From contig NZ_JAFBBW010000001.1 of assembly GCF_016907355.1 (NCBI RefSeq), forward strand, positions 3,410,001 through 3,474,000: a stretch of DNA of 64,000 bases, given 5' to 3'. Position 1 is the stretch's first letter, and every line of letters starts with the position of its first letter. The position numbers and the translations under genes were made by a program. Under the pieces are notes generated by a model. That model was not told the origin of the DNA. It worked only from the letters and a program-made list of their open reading frames with translations, and ran no database searches. Positions 41,938 to 51,906 of this stretch are shown here, in pieces. The stretch is from Agromyces aurantiacus (lineage in GTDB: Bacteria; Actinomycetota; Actinomycetes; Actinomycetales; Microbacteriaceae).

Positions 41938-41993
41938 GACATTCGCAGAAATTCCCACAGACCCCAACATTCTCGCGTGCGCCGAGCCCTTCA

Positions 41994-42292
41994 CGAGTCC
42001 CGGGTTTCTGCGGGTGCACCCGCAGAACCGCGGGACTCGCACGCATGGAGGCGCAGCCGGCCCCCGATCCCACCACCCGAATCCCGGATTTCTGCGGGTG
42101 CATTCGCGACAACCCGGGACTCGCGCACCCCCAGGCACACCCGAACGCCCCCAGACCACCCGAATCCCGGATTCGTGCGGGTGCACCCGCGACAACCCGG
42201 GACTCGCGCACCCTCAGCACACCCGAACGCCCCCAGACCACCCGAATCCCGGACTCGCGCGGGTGCACCCGCGACAACCCGGGACTCGGGAA
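41994..42292. repeat. tandem array 2: four 82-84-bp units sharing the array 1 core
   Basis: Cores begin (CGARTCCCGG) at 41994, 42078, 42161 and 42243, giving periods 84, 83 and 82. The core is CGAATCCCGG, about 7 bp, GCGGGTGCACCCGC (perfect 14-bp palindrome in three units), then CAACCCGGGACTCG in three of the four units. Spacers (CACCCGAACGCCCCCAGACCAC) differ from array 1 although the core is the same. The first unit has fully complementary outer arms (CGAGTCCCGG/CGCGGGACTCG region). The array lies between the 3' end of the phospholipase D gene and the fru promoter. The 77 bp after it (42293-42369) is a GA/GC low-complexity tract without a gene. Confidence 0.92.
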
Positions 42293-42369
42293 GGCGACCG
42301 GGCGCGCGAGAGAGCGAGGGCGCGAGAGCGAGCGAGCGCGCGAGCGCGGCGCGCGCGCCATCCGCCCCG

Positions 42370-43836
42370 CTACTGCAGCGCCGAGGTGAGCCGCGCGAGG
42401 TTGTCGAGGATGGTGGAGCGCAGCGGCTGCCGCATCCACTCCTCGAGCGTGAGCTCGCGGCTGTCGCGCCGGTAGCCGTCCTCGACGGCGCGCATCTCGC
42501 GCACGAACGACTCGCCGCGCACCAGCAGCGAGACCTCCATGTTGAGCTCGAACGAGCGGATGTCCATGTTGCTCGAGCCGATGACGGCGACGTCGTCGTC
42601 GATCGTGAAGTGCTTCGCGTGCAGGATGAACGGCGCCTTGTACATGTAGATGCGCACGCCGGCGCGCAGCAGCGCCTCGTAGTACGACCGCTGCGCGTGG
42701 TACACGAGCGCCTGGTCGCCGATCTCGGAGACGAACAGCTCGACGTGCACGCCCCGCTGGGTCGCTCCGCTGATGGCGCGCAGCATCGCCTCGTCGGGCA
42801 CGAAGTACGGGCTCGTGATGATGATGCGCTCGCGCGCCGCGTAGAGCAGCGCGAGGAAGAGCTTGAGGTTGTTCTCGTTCGCGTAACCGGGGCCGCTCGG
42901 CACGACCTGGCAGTCGAGGTCCTGCTGCTCCGCCTCCTGCTCGAACGGGATCAGCTCGTCGCGCGAGGGCGCCTCGCCGGTCTCGAGGTACCAGTCGGTC
43001 GCGAAGATCGCGTCGAGGCCCGACACGATCGGCCCCTCGACCTCGGCGACGAGCTCCTGCCACTTCAGTCCGCGGCGGATGTTGCTGCGCTTGTGGTAGC
43101 TGCGGTCGACGATGTTCTGCGAGCCGAGGTAGCCGATCTCGCCGTCGACCACGAGGATCTTGCGGTGGTTGCGGAGGTCGGGCCGCTGGTACTTGCCCTT
43201 GAGCGGCATGACCGGCAGCATGAGCCGCCAGGCGACGCCCATGTCGGTGAGGCGCCGGATGGTGCGCCGGTAGCCCTTCACGCGCCGCGACGCGATGTGG
43301 TCGATGAGCACCTTCACCTCGACGCCGCGCGCGACGGCGTCGCCGAGGGCGTCGACGAAGCGCTCCGTCGTCGAGTCGTACGCGAAGATGTAGAACTCGG
43401 CGTGCACGTAGCGCTCGGCGCCGGCGATGGCGTCGGTCATCGCGTCGAGCGAGGCCTGGTAGTCGCCGATGAGGCGTGCGCCGTTCGAGCCGATGAGCGG
43501 CATCGCGCCGAGGTTGCGGTTCAGGCGCACGACGCCCTCGAACCAGGTCGGCCACTTCGTGCTGTCGCTCACGCGCTCGACGCCGTGGGTGCTCTCGCGG
43601 ATGAACCGGTCGACCTCGTCCTGCTTGGCGCGCCGCGCCTTGGGCAGCTTGGGGTTGCCGATGAGCAGGAAGAACAGGATCCCGAGGTACGGGATGAAGA
43701 AGATGGCGAGCAGCCACGCCATCCCGGCAGTGGGCCGGCGGTTGCGCGGCACCACGATGATCGCGATGACGCGGATGACGAGGTCGACGATCACCAGCAG
43801 GGCGGCGATGATCGCCGTCGTCTGCGCCTCGGTCAT
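42370..43836 (-). CDS. cls: cardiolipin synthase-like phospholipase D family protein
   Basis: 488 residues. Two N-terminal membrane helices (PLDc_N) are followed by two HKD motifs: NHRKILVVDGEIGYLGSQN and LHAKHFTIDDDVAVIGSSN. This is the bacterial ClsA-type layout, predicted to make cardiolipin from phosphatidylglycerol at the membrane, although actinobacteria often also use a CDP-alcohol type enzyme. It is the last gene of a leftward run with two tiny membrane proteins and lysS. Its 3' end leads into array 2. Confidence 0.88.
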   Translation of the reverse strand: MTEAQTTAIIAALLVIVDLVIRVIAIIVVPRNRRPTAGMAWLLAIFFIPYLGILFFLLIGNPKLPKARRAKQDEVDRFIRESTHGVERVSDSTKWPTWFEGVVRLNRNLGAMPLIGSNGARLIGDYQASLDAMTDAIAGAERYVHAEFYIFAYDSTTERFVDALGDAVARGVEVKVLIDHIASRRVKGYRRTIRRLTDMGVAWRLMLPVMPLKGKYQRPDLRNHRKILVVDGEIGYLGSQNIVDRSYHKRSNIRRGLKWQELVAEVEGPIVSGLDAIFATDWYLETGEAPSRDELIPFEQEAEQQDLDCQVVPSGPGYANENNLKLFLALLYAARERIIITSPYFVPDEAMLRAISGATQRGVHVELFVSEIGDQALVYHAQRSYYEALLRAGVRIYMYKAPFILHAKHFTIDDDVAVIGSSNMDIRSFELNMEVSLLVRGESFVREMRAVEDGYRRDSRELTLEEWMRQPLRSTILDNLARLTSALQ

Positions 43837-43842
43837 GCCGGG

Positions 43843-44019
43843 CTACGCGGCTCGGTGTTCAGCGGCTCGCTTGGCCCGCTCTTCGGCCTCGATCTTGGCG
43901 TACGCGTCGCGTTCGCTGCGGTCGGCGCGCACCACCGCGCGCATCACGAACCAGAACAGCAGTCCGATCAGCACGGTCGGCGCGAGCGACCAGATCGCGT
44001 TCACCCAGAAGTCGTCCAT
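43843..44019 (-). CDS. small single-pass membrane protein
   Basis: 58 residues: a membrane helix LAPTVLIGLLFWFVMRAVV near the N-terminus and a charged cytoplasmic tail rich in Arg, Glu and Ala. ATG 44019 is preceded by GGAG and by a possible -10 TATTCT; an in-frame GTG two codons earlier is an alternative. It ends 6 bp before the cardiolipin-synthase-like gene, implying co-transcription. No named family is recognised. Confidence 0.65.
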   Translation of the reverse strand: MDDFWVNAIWSLAPTVLIGLLFWFVMRAVVRADRSERDAYAKIEAEERAKRAAEHRAA

Positions 44020-44059
44020 AGCCACTCCAGAATACGGGGGTTTCCTCGGGTTCGCTGCG

Positions 44060-44206
44060 TCAGCCGCCCGTGACGATGCCCCAGATGCCGGACCCGAGGA
44101 GGTAGAGCCCGACGGCGCCGACGATGATCCAGATGGCCACGCGCGTGTTCGAGGGCTTCCGCGGGTCGCGGGGCTCGAGCTCGGACTTCGGCAGGTAGTC
44201 GTTCAT
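44060..44206 (-). CDS. 48-residue membrane protein downstream of lysS
   Basis: A short frame encodes a charged, Pro-rich cytoplasmic start (NDYLPKSELEPRDPRKPSN) followed by one membrane helix (VAIWIIVGAVGLYLLGSGIWGIV) and a Gly-Gly end. It begins 13 bp after the lysS stop in the same direction. The clear helix with positive-inside charge makes coding likely despite its size. Confidence 0.62.
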   Translation of the reverse strand: MNDYLPKSELEPRDPRKPSNTRVAIWIIVGAVGLYLLGSGIWGIVTGG

Positions 44207-44219
44207 CGCGGCGTCCGTC

Positions 44220-45728
<1,509 letters not shown>

Positions 45729-45842
45729 GGGGTCTCCGGATGGTTCGGCGGGCATGCGGGCACGGCGTCCGTGCGGACGCCATGGACCAGCGTAGTCCGC
45801 CGCCGTGCGGCGATCCTGACCGGCCGCCGGATGCCGCCGGCC

Positions 45843-46733
45843 TCAGCCGAGCGTGACGAGCGCGTTGTCGACGAGGCGGGTCGTGCCCACGCGCGCCGCG
45901 ACGAGCACGCGAGCGAGCCCCGTCGTGCCCTCGACCACGGGCAGGAACGTGTCGGGGTCGACCACGACGAGGTAGTCGAGCTCGATGCCGTCGTGGTCGC
46001 CGAACGCACCGGCCGCCTCGGCGAGCACCTCGTCGAGCCCGTCGGCTCCCGCGGCCTCGGCGGCCGCGAGCGACTCGGAGAGCGCGAGCGCGATGCGCCG
46101 CTGCGCGGCGTCGAGGTAGCGGTTGCGGCTCGACAGGGCCAGGCCGTCGGGCTCGCGCACGGTCGGCACGACCTCGATGCGGACGGGGATGTCGAGGTCG
46201 CGCACCATCCGCTGCACGAGGAAGACCTGCTGGGCGTCCTTCTGCCCGAACAGCGCGTGGTCGGGCGTGACGATGTGGAACAGCTTCGAGACGACGGTGA
46301 GCACGCCGTCGAAGTGGCCGGGGCGCGATGCGCCCTCGTAGAGCGTGCCGACGTGCCCGGCCGTGACGCGGGTCTCGACCTCGCCGACGGGGTACATCTC
46401 GGCCGCGGTCGGCGCGAACACGAGCGCGACGCCCTCGCGGGCGAGCGCGGCGAGGTCGGCCTCGAGCGTGCGCGGGTAGCGGTCGAGGTCTTCCCCGGTG
46501 CCGAACTGCAGCGGGTTCACGAAGATCGAGACCACGACGACGTCGGCGAGCTCGCGGGCGCGGCGCACGAGCGCCAGGTGGCCGTCGTGCAGCGCCCCCA
46601 TGGTGGGCACGAGCGCGACGGTGCGTCCCGCCATCCGGTGCTCGCGGACGGCGCCGCGGATGCCCGCGATCGTGTCGGCGACCAGCGGTGCGGATGTCGC
46701 GGTGCCGCCGCCTCGCGTCGCTTCGCCCGTCAC
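45843..46733 (-). CDS. panC: pantoate--beta-alanine ligase
   Basis: 296 residues. The nucleotidyltransferase HIGH-type motif PTMGALHDGHLALVRRA, FVNPLQFGTGEDLDRYPR, ASRPGHFDGVLTVVSKLF, FGQKDAQQVFLVQRM and ALSSRNRYL are all PanC signatures. It makes pantothenate from pantoate and beta-alanine. The GTG start overlaps the DUF2520 stop by 4 nt. No panB or panD is in the window. Confidence 0.94.
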   Translation of the reverse strand: MTGEATRGGGTATSAPLVADTIAGIRGAVREHRMAGRTVALVPTMGALHDGHLALVRRARELADVVVVSIFVNPLQFGTGEDLDRYPRTLEADLAALAREGVALVFAPTAAEMYPVGEVETRVTAGHVGTLYEGASRPGHFDGVLTVVSKLFHIVTPDHALFGQKDAQQVFLVQRMVRDLDIPVRIEVVPTVREPDGLALSSRNRYLDAAQRRIALALSESLAAAEAAGADGLDEVLAEAAGAFGDHDGIELDYLVVVDPDTFLPVVEGTTGLARVLVAARVGTTRLVDNALVTLG

Positions 46734-47491
46734 ACCGCACCTCCCGACGGCCAACCGTCGTCGGCCCCGTCGATCGTAGCGGCCCCGTCGACGCCCGCGC
46801 CCGGGTCGTGCCGGGCGAGCGCGTTCTCGACCGCGCTGCGCACGAGTGGTGCGAGCACCGAGCCGGCGCGCGCGACGCCGATGCGGTCGAGGATCCCCGA
46901 CGCCTGGTCGACGATCGCGGTCGAGAAGGACACGGCCGTGTCGATCGCCTCGGCGTAGGCCGGCCGGTCCGCCTCGGCGACCACGAACGGCTCGCCGCCC
47001 ATCTCGACGACGAGGGCCTGGGCGATGGGCAGCACGGGTGCCGGCGCCGTCACGGCGAACCAGGTGCCGGCGAGCCGGCCGAGGTCGATGCTCGTGCCCG
47101 TGAAGGTCATGGCCGGATGGATGGCGAGCGGGATCGCGCCCGCGCGGAACGCCGGCTCGAGCACGTCGACGCCGTGGCGCGCCGCCGTGTGCACGACGAG
47201 CTGGCCGGGTCGCCACGCGCCCGCCGCGGCGAGTCCGTCGACGAGCGAGGGGAGCTCGTCGGCCGGCACCGCGAGCAGCACGAGCTCGCTGCGTTCGATG
47301 ATCTCGGGGATCGGGAGGATCGGCACCTCGGGGAGCATGGCGGACGCGCGTTCGCGGCTCGCGTCGGAGACCGCCGCGATGCCCGTGAGCGCGTGCCCCG
47401 CACCGCCGAGCGCCGACGCGAGCACCGCGCCGACGCGTCCGGCGCCGATCGTGCCGACGCCGAGGCGCCCGGCCCGCTGCTCAGCGCGCAT
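46730..47491 (-). CDS. Rossmann-fold DUF2520 protein
   Basis: 253 residues: an NAD(P)-binding GTIGAGRVGAVLASALGGAGH at the N-terminus, HPAMTFTG in the middle and an all-helical DUF2520 C-terminal domain. The fold resembles ketopantoate and pyrroline-5-carboxylate reductases. Its fixed position immediately before panC suggests it may supply pantoate, but that is inference. It overlaps both neighbours (11 nt with the PH gene, 4 nt with panC). Confidence 0.86.
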   Translation of the reverse strand: MRAEQRAGRLGVGTIGAGRVGAVLASALGGAGHALTGIAAVSDASRERASAMLPEVPILPIPEIIERSELVLLAVPADELPSLVDGLAAAGAWRPGQLVVHTAARHGVDVLEPAFRAGAIPLAIHPAMTFTGTSIDLGRLAGTWFAVTAPAPVLPIAQALVVEMGGEPFVVAEADRPAYAEAIDTAVSFSTAIVDQASGILDRIGVARAGSVLAPLVRSAVENALARHDPGAGVDGAATIDGADDGWPSGGAV

Positions 47492-49109
47492 CGAGGCCGA
47501 CCCCCCAACGGTCGCTCCGGTCCCGGATGGCGCGGGCCACCGCCTCGGTCGCGATCGCGTCGAACGCGGCGTCGGCGTCGGCGCGTGCGAGCGCAGGCAC
47601 GTCGGGCGTGACGGGTCCGGCGACGGTGTGCAGGCGCAGCGACGCGAGCCCGAGCGCGCGACGCACGGGGCCGCGCGCGACCGCGACGGACTGCAGGCGC
47701 GCGAGCGGCACCAGCACGAGGCTGCGCAGCACCCAGCCCCGGCGCAGCAGTGCGACGCCGCCCGCGAGCGCGAGGCCGATCCGTCGCCACGAGGTCGGAC
47801 GGATCCACGCCGCACGGCGCGGTGCGGCGACGAAGCCGCCGTCGCCGCCGCGGCCGGTGAGCCCGGCGTCGAGGGCGGGGCCGATCTCGACCGCGGCGTC
47901 GGGCGCGAGCAGGCCGACCACGCGCCGCACGTCGTCGGCGGTGCCGACGGGCAGCACGAGCGTGCGCTGGATGGCGTCGCCGCCGCCCGTCACGGACTGC
48001 CCCGCGACGTTGATGCGGACCGTCCACCACCCGAACGGCCGCCACAGCAGCCACTGCGTCGCCTCGATCGCGTGCACGCGCCCGGGCGGGATGGTCTGGT
48101 TCGTGGTCGACAGCAGTCCCGAGCCGATGCGCACGCCGTCGGGCGTGCCGGCGATGGAGTACCGCAGCGACTTCGTGATGCGCGACCAGAGGTAGCTGAC
48201 CAGGCCGATCGCGGCCGGCACGAACGTGAAGAGCAGCCACGGCGCGCCAGTCGCCACCCCGATCGTGATCGCCGCGACCAGCACGACGAACCAGACCATC
48301 GAGCCGCCGAGCAGCGACGAGGCGATCACGCGCGCCAAGGGGATCCGCACGACCGACTCGGGCGGGGCGAGCGTCGGATCCAGCTCGGGCGCGAGGAACT
48401 CGTCGACCCGCCGGTTCACGAGGCCGCCCGCGCGGGCCGCGAGCGACGCCGCCGACGGCGCGCCATCGAGTGCGGCGCCGGGCGCGGCATCCGGACCGAC
48501 GGATTCGGCGGCGGCACGGCGCGCGCCCGACGCGAGTCGCAGCAGGTCGGCGCGCAACCGGTCGGCCTGCGCGGAGCCGAGATACGACAGGTCGACGTTG
48601 CCCGACTGCCCCGCGACCGAGACGTCGAGCTTCGCCGCGCCGAAGAGCCTCGCGAACACCGGCCGGGCGACGTTGATGCCCTGGATGCGGTCGAGGCGCG
48701 CGCTGCGGTGCGAGCGGATCAGGATGCCGCTGCGCACCTCGAGCGCCTCGTTCGTCACGCGGAAGCTGTGCATGCGCCACGCCAGCCAGAAGCCGAGCAC
48801 GACGAGCACGATGACGGCGGCGAGGCCGGCGAGCGCCCAGCCCACGAGCCCGTTGGCGACGATGCCCGTGATCGGATCCTCGGCCCAGTCGCCCTCGAAG
48901 TCACCGGGCGCGAACCCGCGGTCGTCGCCGCCGGGTGCGACGAGGAGGAGGAACACCTCGACGAGCCGTTCCCGCAGGTTCGCGAGCACGAAGCCGAGCA
49001 CGGCGATGAACACGAGGCCGCCGCGGAGCAGCGGGCTCGCGGGGTGCAGGCGGTGCCACTCGCCGTCGGCGAGGTCGCGCGCCGAGGTGCGGGGATCGAC
49101 GGAGGTCAC
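47481..49109 (-). CDS. PH-domain (bPH2/DUF304) membrane protein, large, YdbT-like
   Basis: 542 residues with at least four hydrophobic helices (GLVFIAVLGFVLANL, LVGWALAGLAAVIVLVVLGFWLAW, a pair near residues 265-305) separating three bPH2 modules marked by the pattern SARLDRIQGINVARPVFARLFGAAKLDV and QTIPPGRVHAIEATQ. It is the YdbT-like partner of the shorter PH protein upstream. The function is unknown; membrane proteins of this type confer bacteriocin resistance in some Bacillus. GGAGGAG precedes GTG 49109. Confidence 0.84.
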   Translation of the reverse strand: MTSVDPRTSARDLADGEWHRLHPASPLLRGGLVFIAVLGFVLANLRERLVEVFLLLVAPGGDDRGFAPGDFEGDWAEDPITGIVANGLVGWALAGLAAVIVLVVLGFWLAWRMHSFRVTNEALEVRSGILIRSHRSARLDRIQGINVARPVFARLFGAAKLDVSVAGQSGNVDLSYLGSAQADRLRADLLRLASGARRAAAESVGPDAAPGAALDGAPSAASLAARAGGLVNRRVDEFLAPELDPTLAPPESVVRIPLARVIASSLLGGSMVWFVVLVAAITIGVATGAPWLLFTFVPAAIGLVSYLWSRITKSLRYSIAGTPDGVRIGSGLLSTTNQTIPPGRVHAIEATQWLLWRPFGWWTVRINVAGQSVTGGGDAIQRTLVLPVGTADDVRRVVGLLAPDAAVEIGPALDAGLTGRGGDGGFVAAPRRAAWIRPTSWRRIGLALAGGVALLRRGWVLRSLVLVPLARLQSVAVARGPVRRALGLASLRLHTVAGPVTPDVPALARADADAAFDAIATEAVARAIRDRSDRWGVGLDAR

Positions 49110-49176
49110 GGCGCTCCTCCGCCCGCGCCGCCGCTCGGGCCGCGCGCCGTCGGCGTGCGCCGTGCCCGCCGCCTGC

Positions 49177-49749
49177 TCACAGCCCGGCCCGGCGGGTCTC
49201 GGCGAGCGCGACGAGGTGGTCGCGCAGGCGCTCCGCCTCCTCGAGCGGCAGGCCGGGCAGCGTGACCGCGGTGGCGGCGGCGGCCGTGACGAACTTCAGG
49301 TCGGCGAGCCCGAGCGCGCGCGAGACGGGGCCGCGCGTGATGTCGACGAGCTGCATGCGGCCGTAGGGCACCGCGACCTGGCGCTGGTACATGATGCCGC
49401 GGCGGAAGACCAGGTCGTCGGCGCGCAGCAGGTACCGGATGGAACGGACGCGCCGCGGCTCGAGCGCAATCGAGACGAGCGCGAGGAGCCCGACGCCCGC
49501 CGCGATCCACGCGAGGAACGGCAGGCCGAGCCACGCGCTCGCGACGAGCAGCCCCGCGACGGCGAGGCCGGCGCCGATGATCGAGCCGACGACCTCGACG
49601 ACGACGTGCTTGGGCGAGACGCCGCGCCACTCGGGCTCGGCCGGCCCGGCTGCGTGCGCTGGCGGGACCTCGGGCCCGGGACCGGCCGACTCGATCGTCT
49701 CGGCCGGCTCGGCCGCCTGGACCGGCGGCACCTGCTCGGGCTCAGGCAT
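49177..49749 (-). CDS. PH-domain (bPH2/DUF304) membrane protein, small, YdbS-like
   Basis: 190 residues: a Pro/Ala/Glu-rich N-terminus, two membrane helices (VVGSIIGAGLAVAGLLVA, LAWIAAGVGLLALVSIAL), then one bPH2 module (YLLRADDLVFRRGIMYQRQVAVPYGRMQLVDITRGPVSRALGLADL). It pairs with the larger PH protein downstream; the start overlaps the DUF3180 stop by 8 nt. Confidence 0.84.
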   Translation of the reverse strand: MPEPEQVPPVQAAEPAETIESAGPGPEVPPAHAAGPAEPEWRGVSPKHVVVEVVGSIIGAGLAVAGLLVASAWLGLPFLAWIAAGVGLLALVSIALEPRRVRSIRYLLRADDLVFRRGIMYQRQVAVPYGRMQLVDITRGPVSRALGLADLKFVTAAAATAVTLPGLPLEEAERLRDHLVALAETRRAGL

Positions 49750-50212
49750 GCGCCGACCCCTCCTCCTCGTCGGGTTCGTCGGGCGGGAGCGTGCAGAAGT
49801 GCTCGGCGACCAGGCCGCCCGCGAGCAGCAGCGCCGCGCCCACGGCGGTGGCCACCGCCATCCAGATCGTCCCGGCCGGCGGCAGCACGCTGCGCGTCAG
49901 CAGGAACAGCGTGATGCCGAGCCCGACCCCGAGCACGAGCGCGCCCGTCACGCTGCTCGCCTTGGCGAGCACGGCGACCCGCGCCGCGCGGAACGGGTCG
50001 ATACGGCGCGTGGTGCTGCCGCGCACGGCCTGCCGGATGGGCCAGGCCATCGCGACCACGATGGCCGCGACGCCGACCAGCGTGACCGCGAGCGAGACGG
50101 GCGGCACGATCGCGGACGCGCCGCCGCTGACGAGCGCGAGCTCGCCGAGGTAGCCGAACGCGAGGCCGCCGACGGTGAACGCGACGAGCGTGGAGGGGTG
50201 GGTGCGCTTCAT
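49742..50212 (-). CDS. DUF3180 membrane protein
   Basis: 156 residues with four membrane helices, in the DUF3180 family by position and pattern (MKRTHPSTLVAFTVGGLAFGYL, RIDPFRAARVAVLAKASS, LPPAGTIWMAVATAVGAALLLAGGLVAEHFC). The family is confined to actinobacteria and is almost always next to folK. Its ATG overlaps the folK stop by 4 nt. Function unknown. Confidence 0.86.
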   Translation of the reverse strand: MKRTHPSTLVAFTVGGLAFGYLGELALVSGGASAIVPPVSLAVTLVGVAAIVVAMAWPIRQAVRGSTTRRIDPFRAARVAVLAKASSVTGALVLGVGLGITLFLLTRSVLPPAGTIWMAVATAVGAALLLAGGLVAEHFCTLPPDEPDEEEGSAHA

Positions 50213-50694
50213 CGCCGCTCCACCTCGTCGGTCGCGGCGGCGCGCAGGTCGGCGACCCGGCCGCGGCCCGCGAGCTCGGCGTCGGGCTCGACGTCGAGCC
50301 AGGGCTGGAGCACGAAGGCCCGCTCCCACGCGCGCGGGTGCGGGAGCACGAGCCGCTCGTCGGCGAGCACGAGGCCGTCGACGTCGATGAGGTCGAGGTC
50401 GAGCGTGCGGTCGCCCCAGCGCGTCTCGCGCGTGCGGCCGTGCTCGTGCTCGATGCGCTGGAGCAGGTCGAGGAGCGCGTGCGGCTCGAGGCGGGTCTCG
50501 ACCACCACGACGCCGTTGAGGTAGCGGGGGGCGTCGGCGTCGACGCCGTCGAGCTTGATCGCGGGCGTCTCGTAGACCGGCGACACCGCGACGAGCCGCA
50601 CGCCGGGCGCGTCGGCGAGCTCGCGCGTGGCGGCGGCGATCGTGCCCTCGCGGTCGCCGAGGTTCGCCCCGAACGCGATGACGGCGCGGCTCAT
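50209..50694 (-). CDS. folK: 6-hydroxymethyl-7,8-dihydropterin pyrophosphokinase
   Basis: 161 residues with all HPPK landmarks: AFGANLGDREGTIAAA, YLNGVVVVET, ALLDLLQRIEHEHGR and RWGDRTLDLDLIDVDG (Mg-binding Asp pair). It activates the pterin for folate synthesis. It overlaps folB by 4 nt in a strictly coupled fol operon. Confidence 0.94.
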   Translation of the reverse strand: MSRAVIAFGANLGDREGTIAAATRELADAPGVRLVAVSPVYETPAIKLDGVDADAPRYLNGVVVVETRLEPHALLDLLQRIEHEHGRTRETRWGDRTLDLDLIDVDGLVLADERLVLPHPRAWERAFVLQPWLDVEPDAELAGRGRVADLRAAATDEVERR

Positions 50695-51062
50695 GCGCGC
50701 CCTCGCACGATCGTGACCGACACGTCGTCGAACGGCACCGCGATCGGCGCCTGCGGCTTGTGCACCGTCACCGTGGCCTCCTCGACGCCCGCGAACCCCA
50801 GCGCGACGCCCGCCACGCGCTCGGCGACGGTCTCGATGAGGTCGACGGGATCGCGCTCGACGGCCTCGGCGACCGCGACCGCGAGCTCCCCGTAGTGCAC
50901 GGTGCGCGCGAGCTCGTCGCCCGATGCGGCGGCCGCGAGGTCGACGGCGACGGTCACGTCGATCACGAACTCCTGCCCCTGCTCGCGCTCGAAGTCGAAG
51001 ACGCCGTGGTGCGCGCGCACCCGGATCCCGGTCACCGAGATCCGATCACGAGTGCTGGCCAC
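50691..51062 (-). CDS. folB: dihydroneopterin aldolase
   Basis: 123 residues: VTGIRVRAHHGVFDFEREQGQEFVIDV at the N-terminus, ELARTVHYGELA, DLIETVAERVA (active-site Glu) and VTVHKPQAPI (Lys). I chose GTG 51062; this start overlaps the folP 3' end by 17 nt and gives the normal family length. It cleaves dihydroneopterin in folate synthesis. Confidence 0.92.
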   Translation of the reverse strand: MASTRDRISVTGIRVRAHHGVFDFEREQGQEFVIDVTVAVDLAAAASGDELARTVHYGELAVAVAEAVERDPVDLIETVAERVAGVALGFAGVEEATVTVHKPQAPIAVPFDDVSVTIVRGRA

Positions 51063-51906
51063 GTCGTCCACTCTGCCATGCGCGGGCGACGTCGAGCGCG
51101 ACCCGGGTCGAGGCGACATCGTGCACCCGCACGCCCCAGGCGCCCGCCTGCGCGGCGAGCGCGCTGACCACGGCCGTGGGCAGGTCGCGCTGCTCGACGG
51201 GCGTGCCCTCGGGCAGCAGCGCGCCGAGGAACCGCTTGCGCGAGGCGCCCACGAGGATCGGGTGGCCGAGCCCGGCGAGCACGTCGAGGTTCGCGAGCAG
51301 CTCCCAGTTCTGCGCGCCGCGCTTGGCGAAGCCGAGGCCCGGGTCGAGGATGATCCGGTCGGCCGCGACGCCGGCGTCGAGCAGCGCGTCGACGCGTCGT
51401 GCGAGCTCGTCCCGGACCTCGACGGCGACGTCGGCGTACTCGGCGAGATCGTCCATCCGGTCGGAGTGCCCGCGCCAGTGCATGGCGACGTAGCGCGCGC
51501 CGGTCTCGGCGGCGATCCGCGCCATCGCCTCGTCGGCGAGGCCCGCGGACACGTCGTTGATGATCTCGGCGCCGGCCGCGACCGCCGCGGCGGCGGTGGA
51601 CGCGCGCATGGTGTCGACGCTCACCCGCAGGCCGCGCGAGGCGAGTTCGCGGATGACGGGGATCACGCGCCGCAGCTCCTCGTCGGGGTCGACGCGCGCG
51701 GCGCCCGGCCGGGTCGACTCGCCGCCCACGTCGAGGAGGTCGGCCCCGGCCTCGGCGAGCTCGACGCCGTGCGCGACGGCGGCGTCGGCGTCGAACCAGC
51801 GCCCGCCGTCGCTGAACGAGTCGGGCGTGACGTTCACGACGCCCATCACGAGCGTCCCGCGACCGGGGTCGGCCGGCGCCGCGGGGGGCGCGCCCGCCTC
51901 AGGCAC
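51046..51906 (-). CDS. folP: dihydropteroate synthase
   Basis: 286 residues, TIM-barrel DHPS: VMGVVNVTPDSFSDGG, LDVGGESTRPGA, EIINDVSAG, ILDPGLGFAKRGAQNWELL and GASRKRFLG. It condenses p-aminobenzoate with the pterin diphosphate and is the sulfonamide target. The GTG start overlaps the folE stop by 8 nt; a slightly shorter start within the Pro/Ala-rich first 17 residues is possible. Confidence 0.94.
   Translation of the reverse strand: MPEAGAPPAAPADPGRGTLVMGVVNVTPDSFSDGGRWFDADAAVAHGVELAEAGADLLDVGGESTRPGAARVDPDEELRRVIPVIRELASRGLRVSVDTMRASTAAAAVAAGAEIINDVSAGLADEAMARIAAETGARYVAMHWRGHSDRMDDLAEYADVAVEVRDELARRVDALLDAGVAADRIILDPGLGFAKRGAQNWELLANLDVLAGLGHPILVGASRKRFLGALLPEGTPVEQRDLPTAVVSALAAQAGAWGVRVHDVASTRVALDVARAWQSGRRGQHS

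Noticed and set aside
30091..42292. CRISPR arrays
   Set aside because: The long conserved part is palindromic at 82-84-bp pitch, spacers are near-identical within an array, and no cas genes are present.
41901..42475. Open frames through array 2
   Set aside because: Same reason as array 1: repeat units, not codons, are conserved, and no start or ribosome site is convincing.
47025..49265. Long plus-strand frame (746 codons) opposite the PH-domain genes
   Set aside because: Antisense to recognisable membrane-protein genes with ordered transmembrane and bPH2 patterns; its translation is His/Arg/Asp-rich noise.
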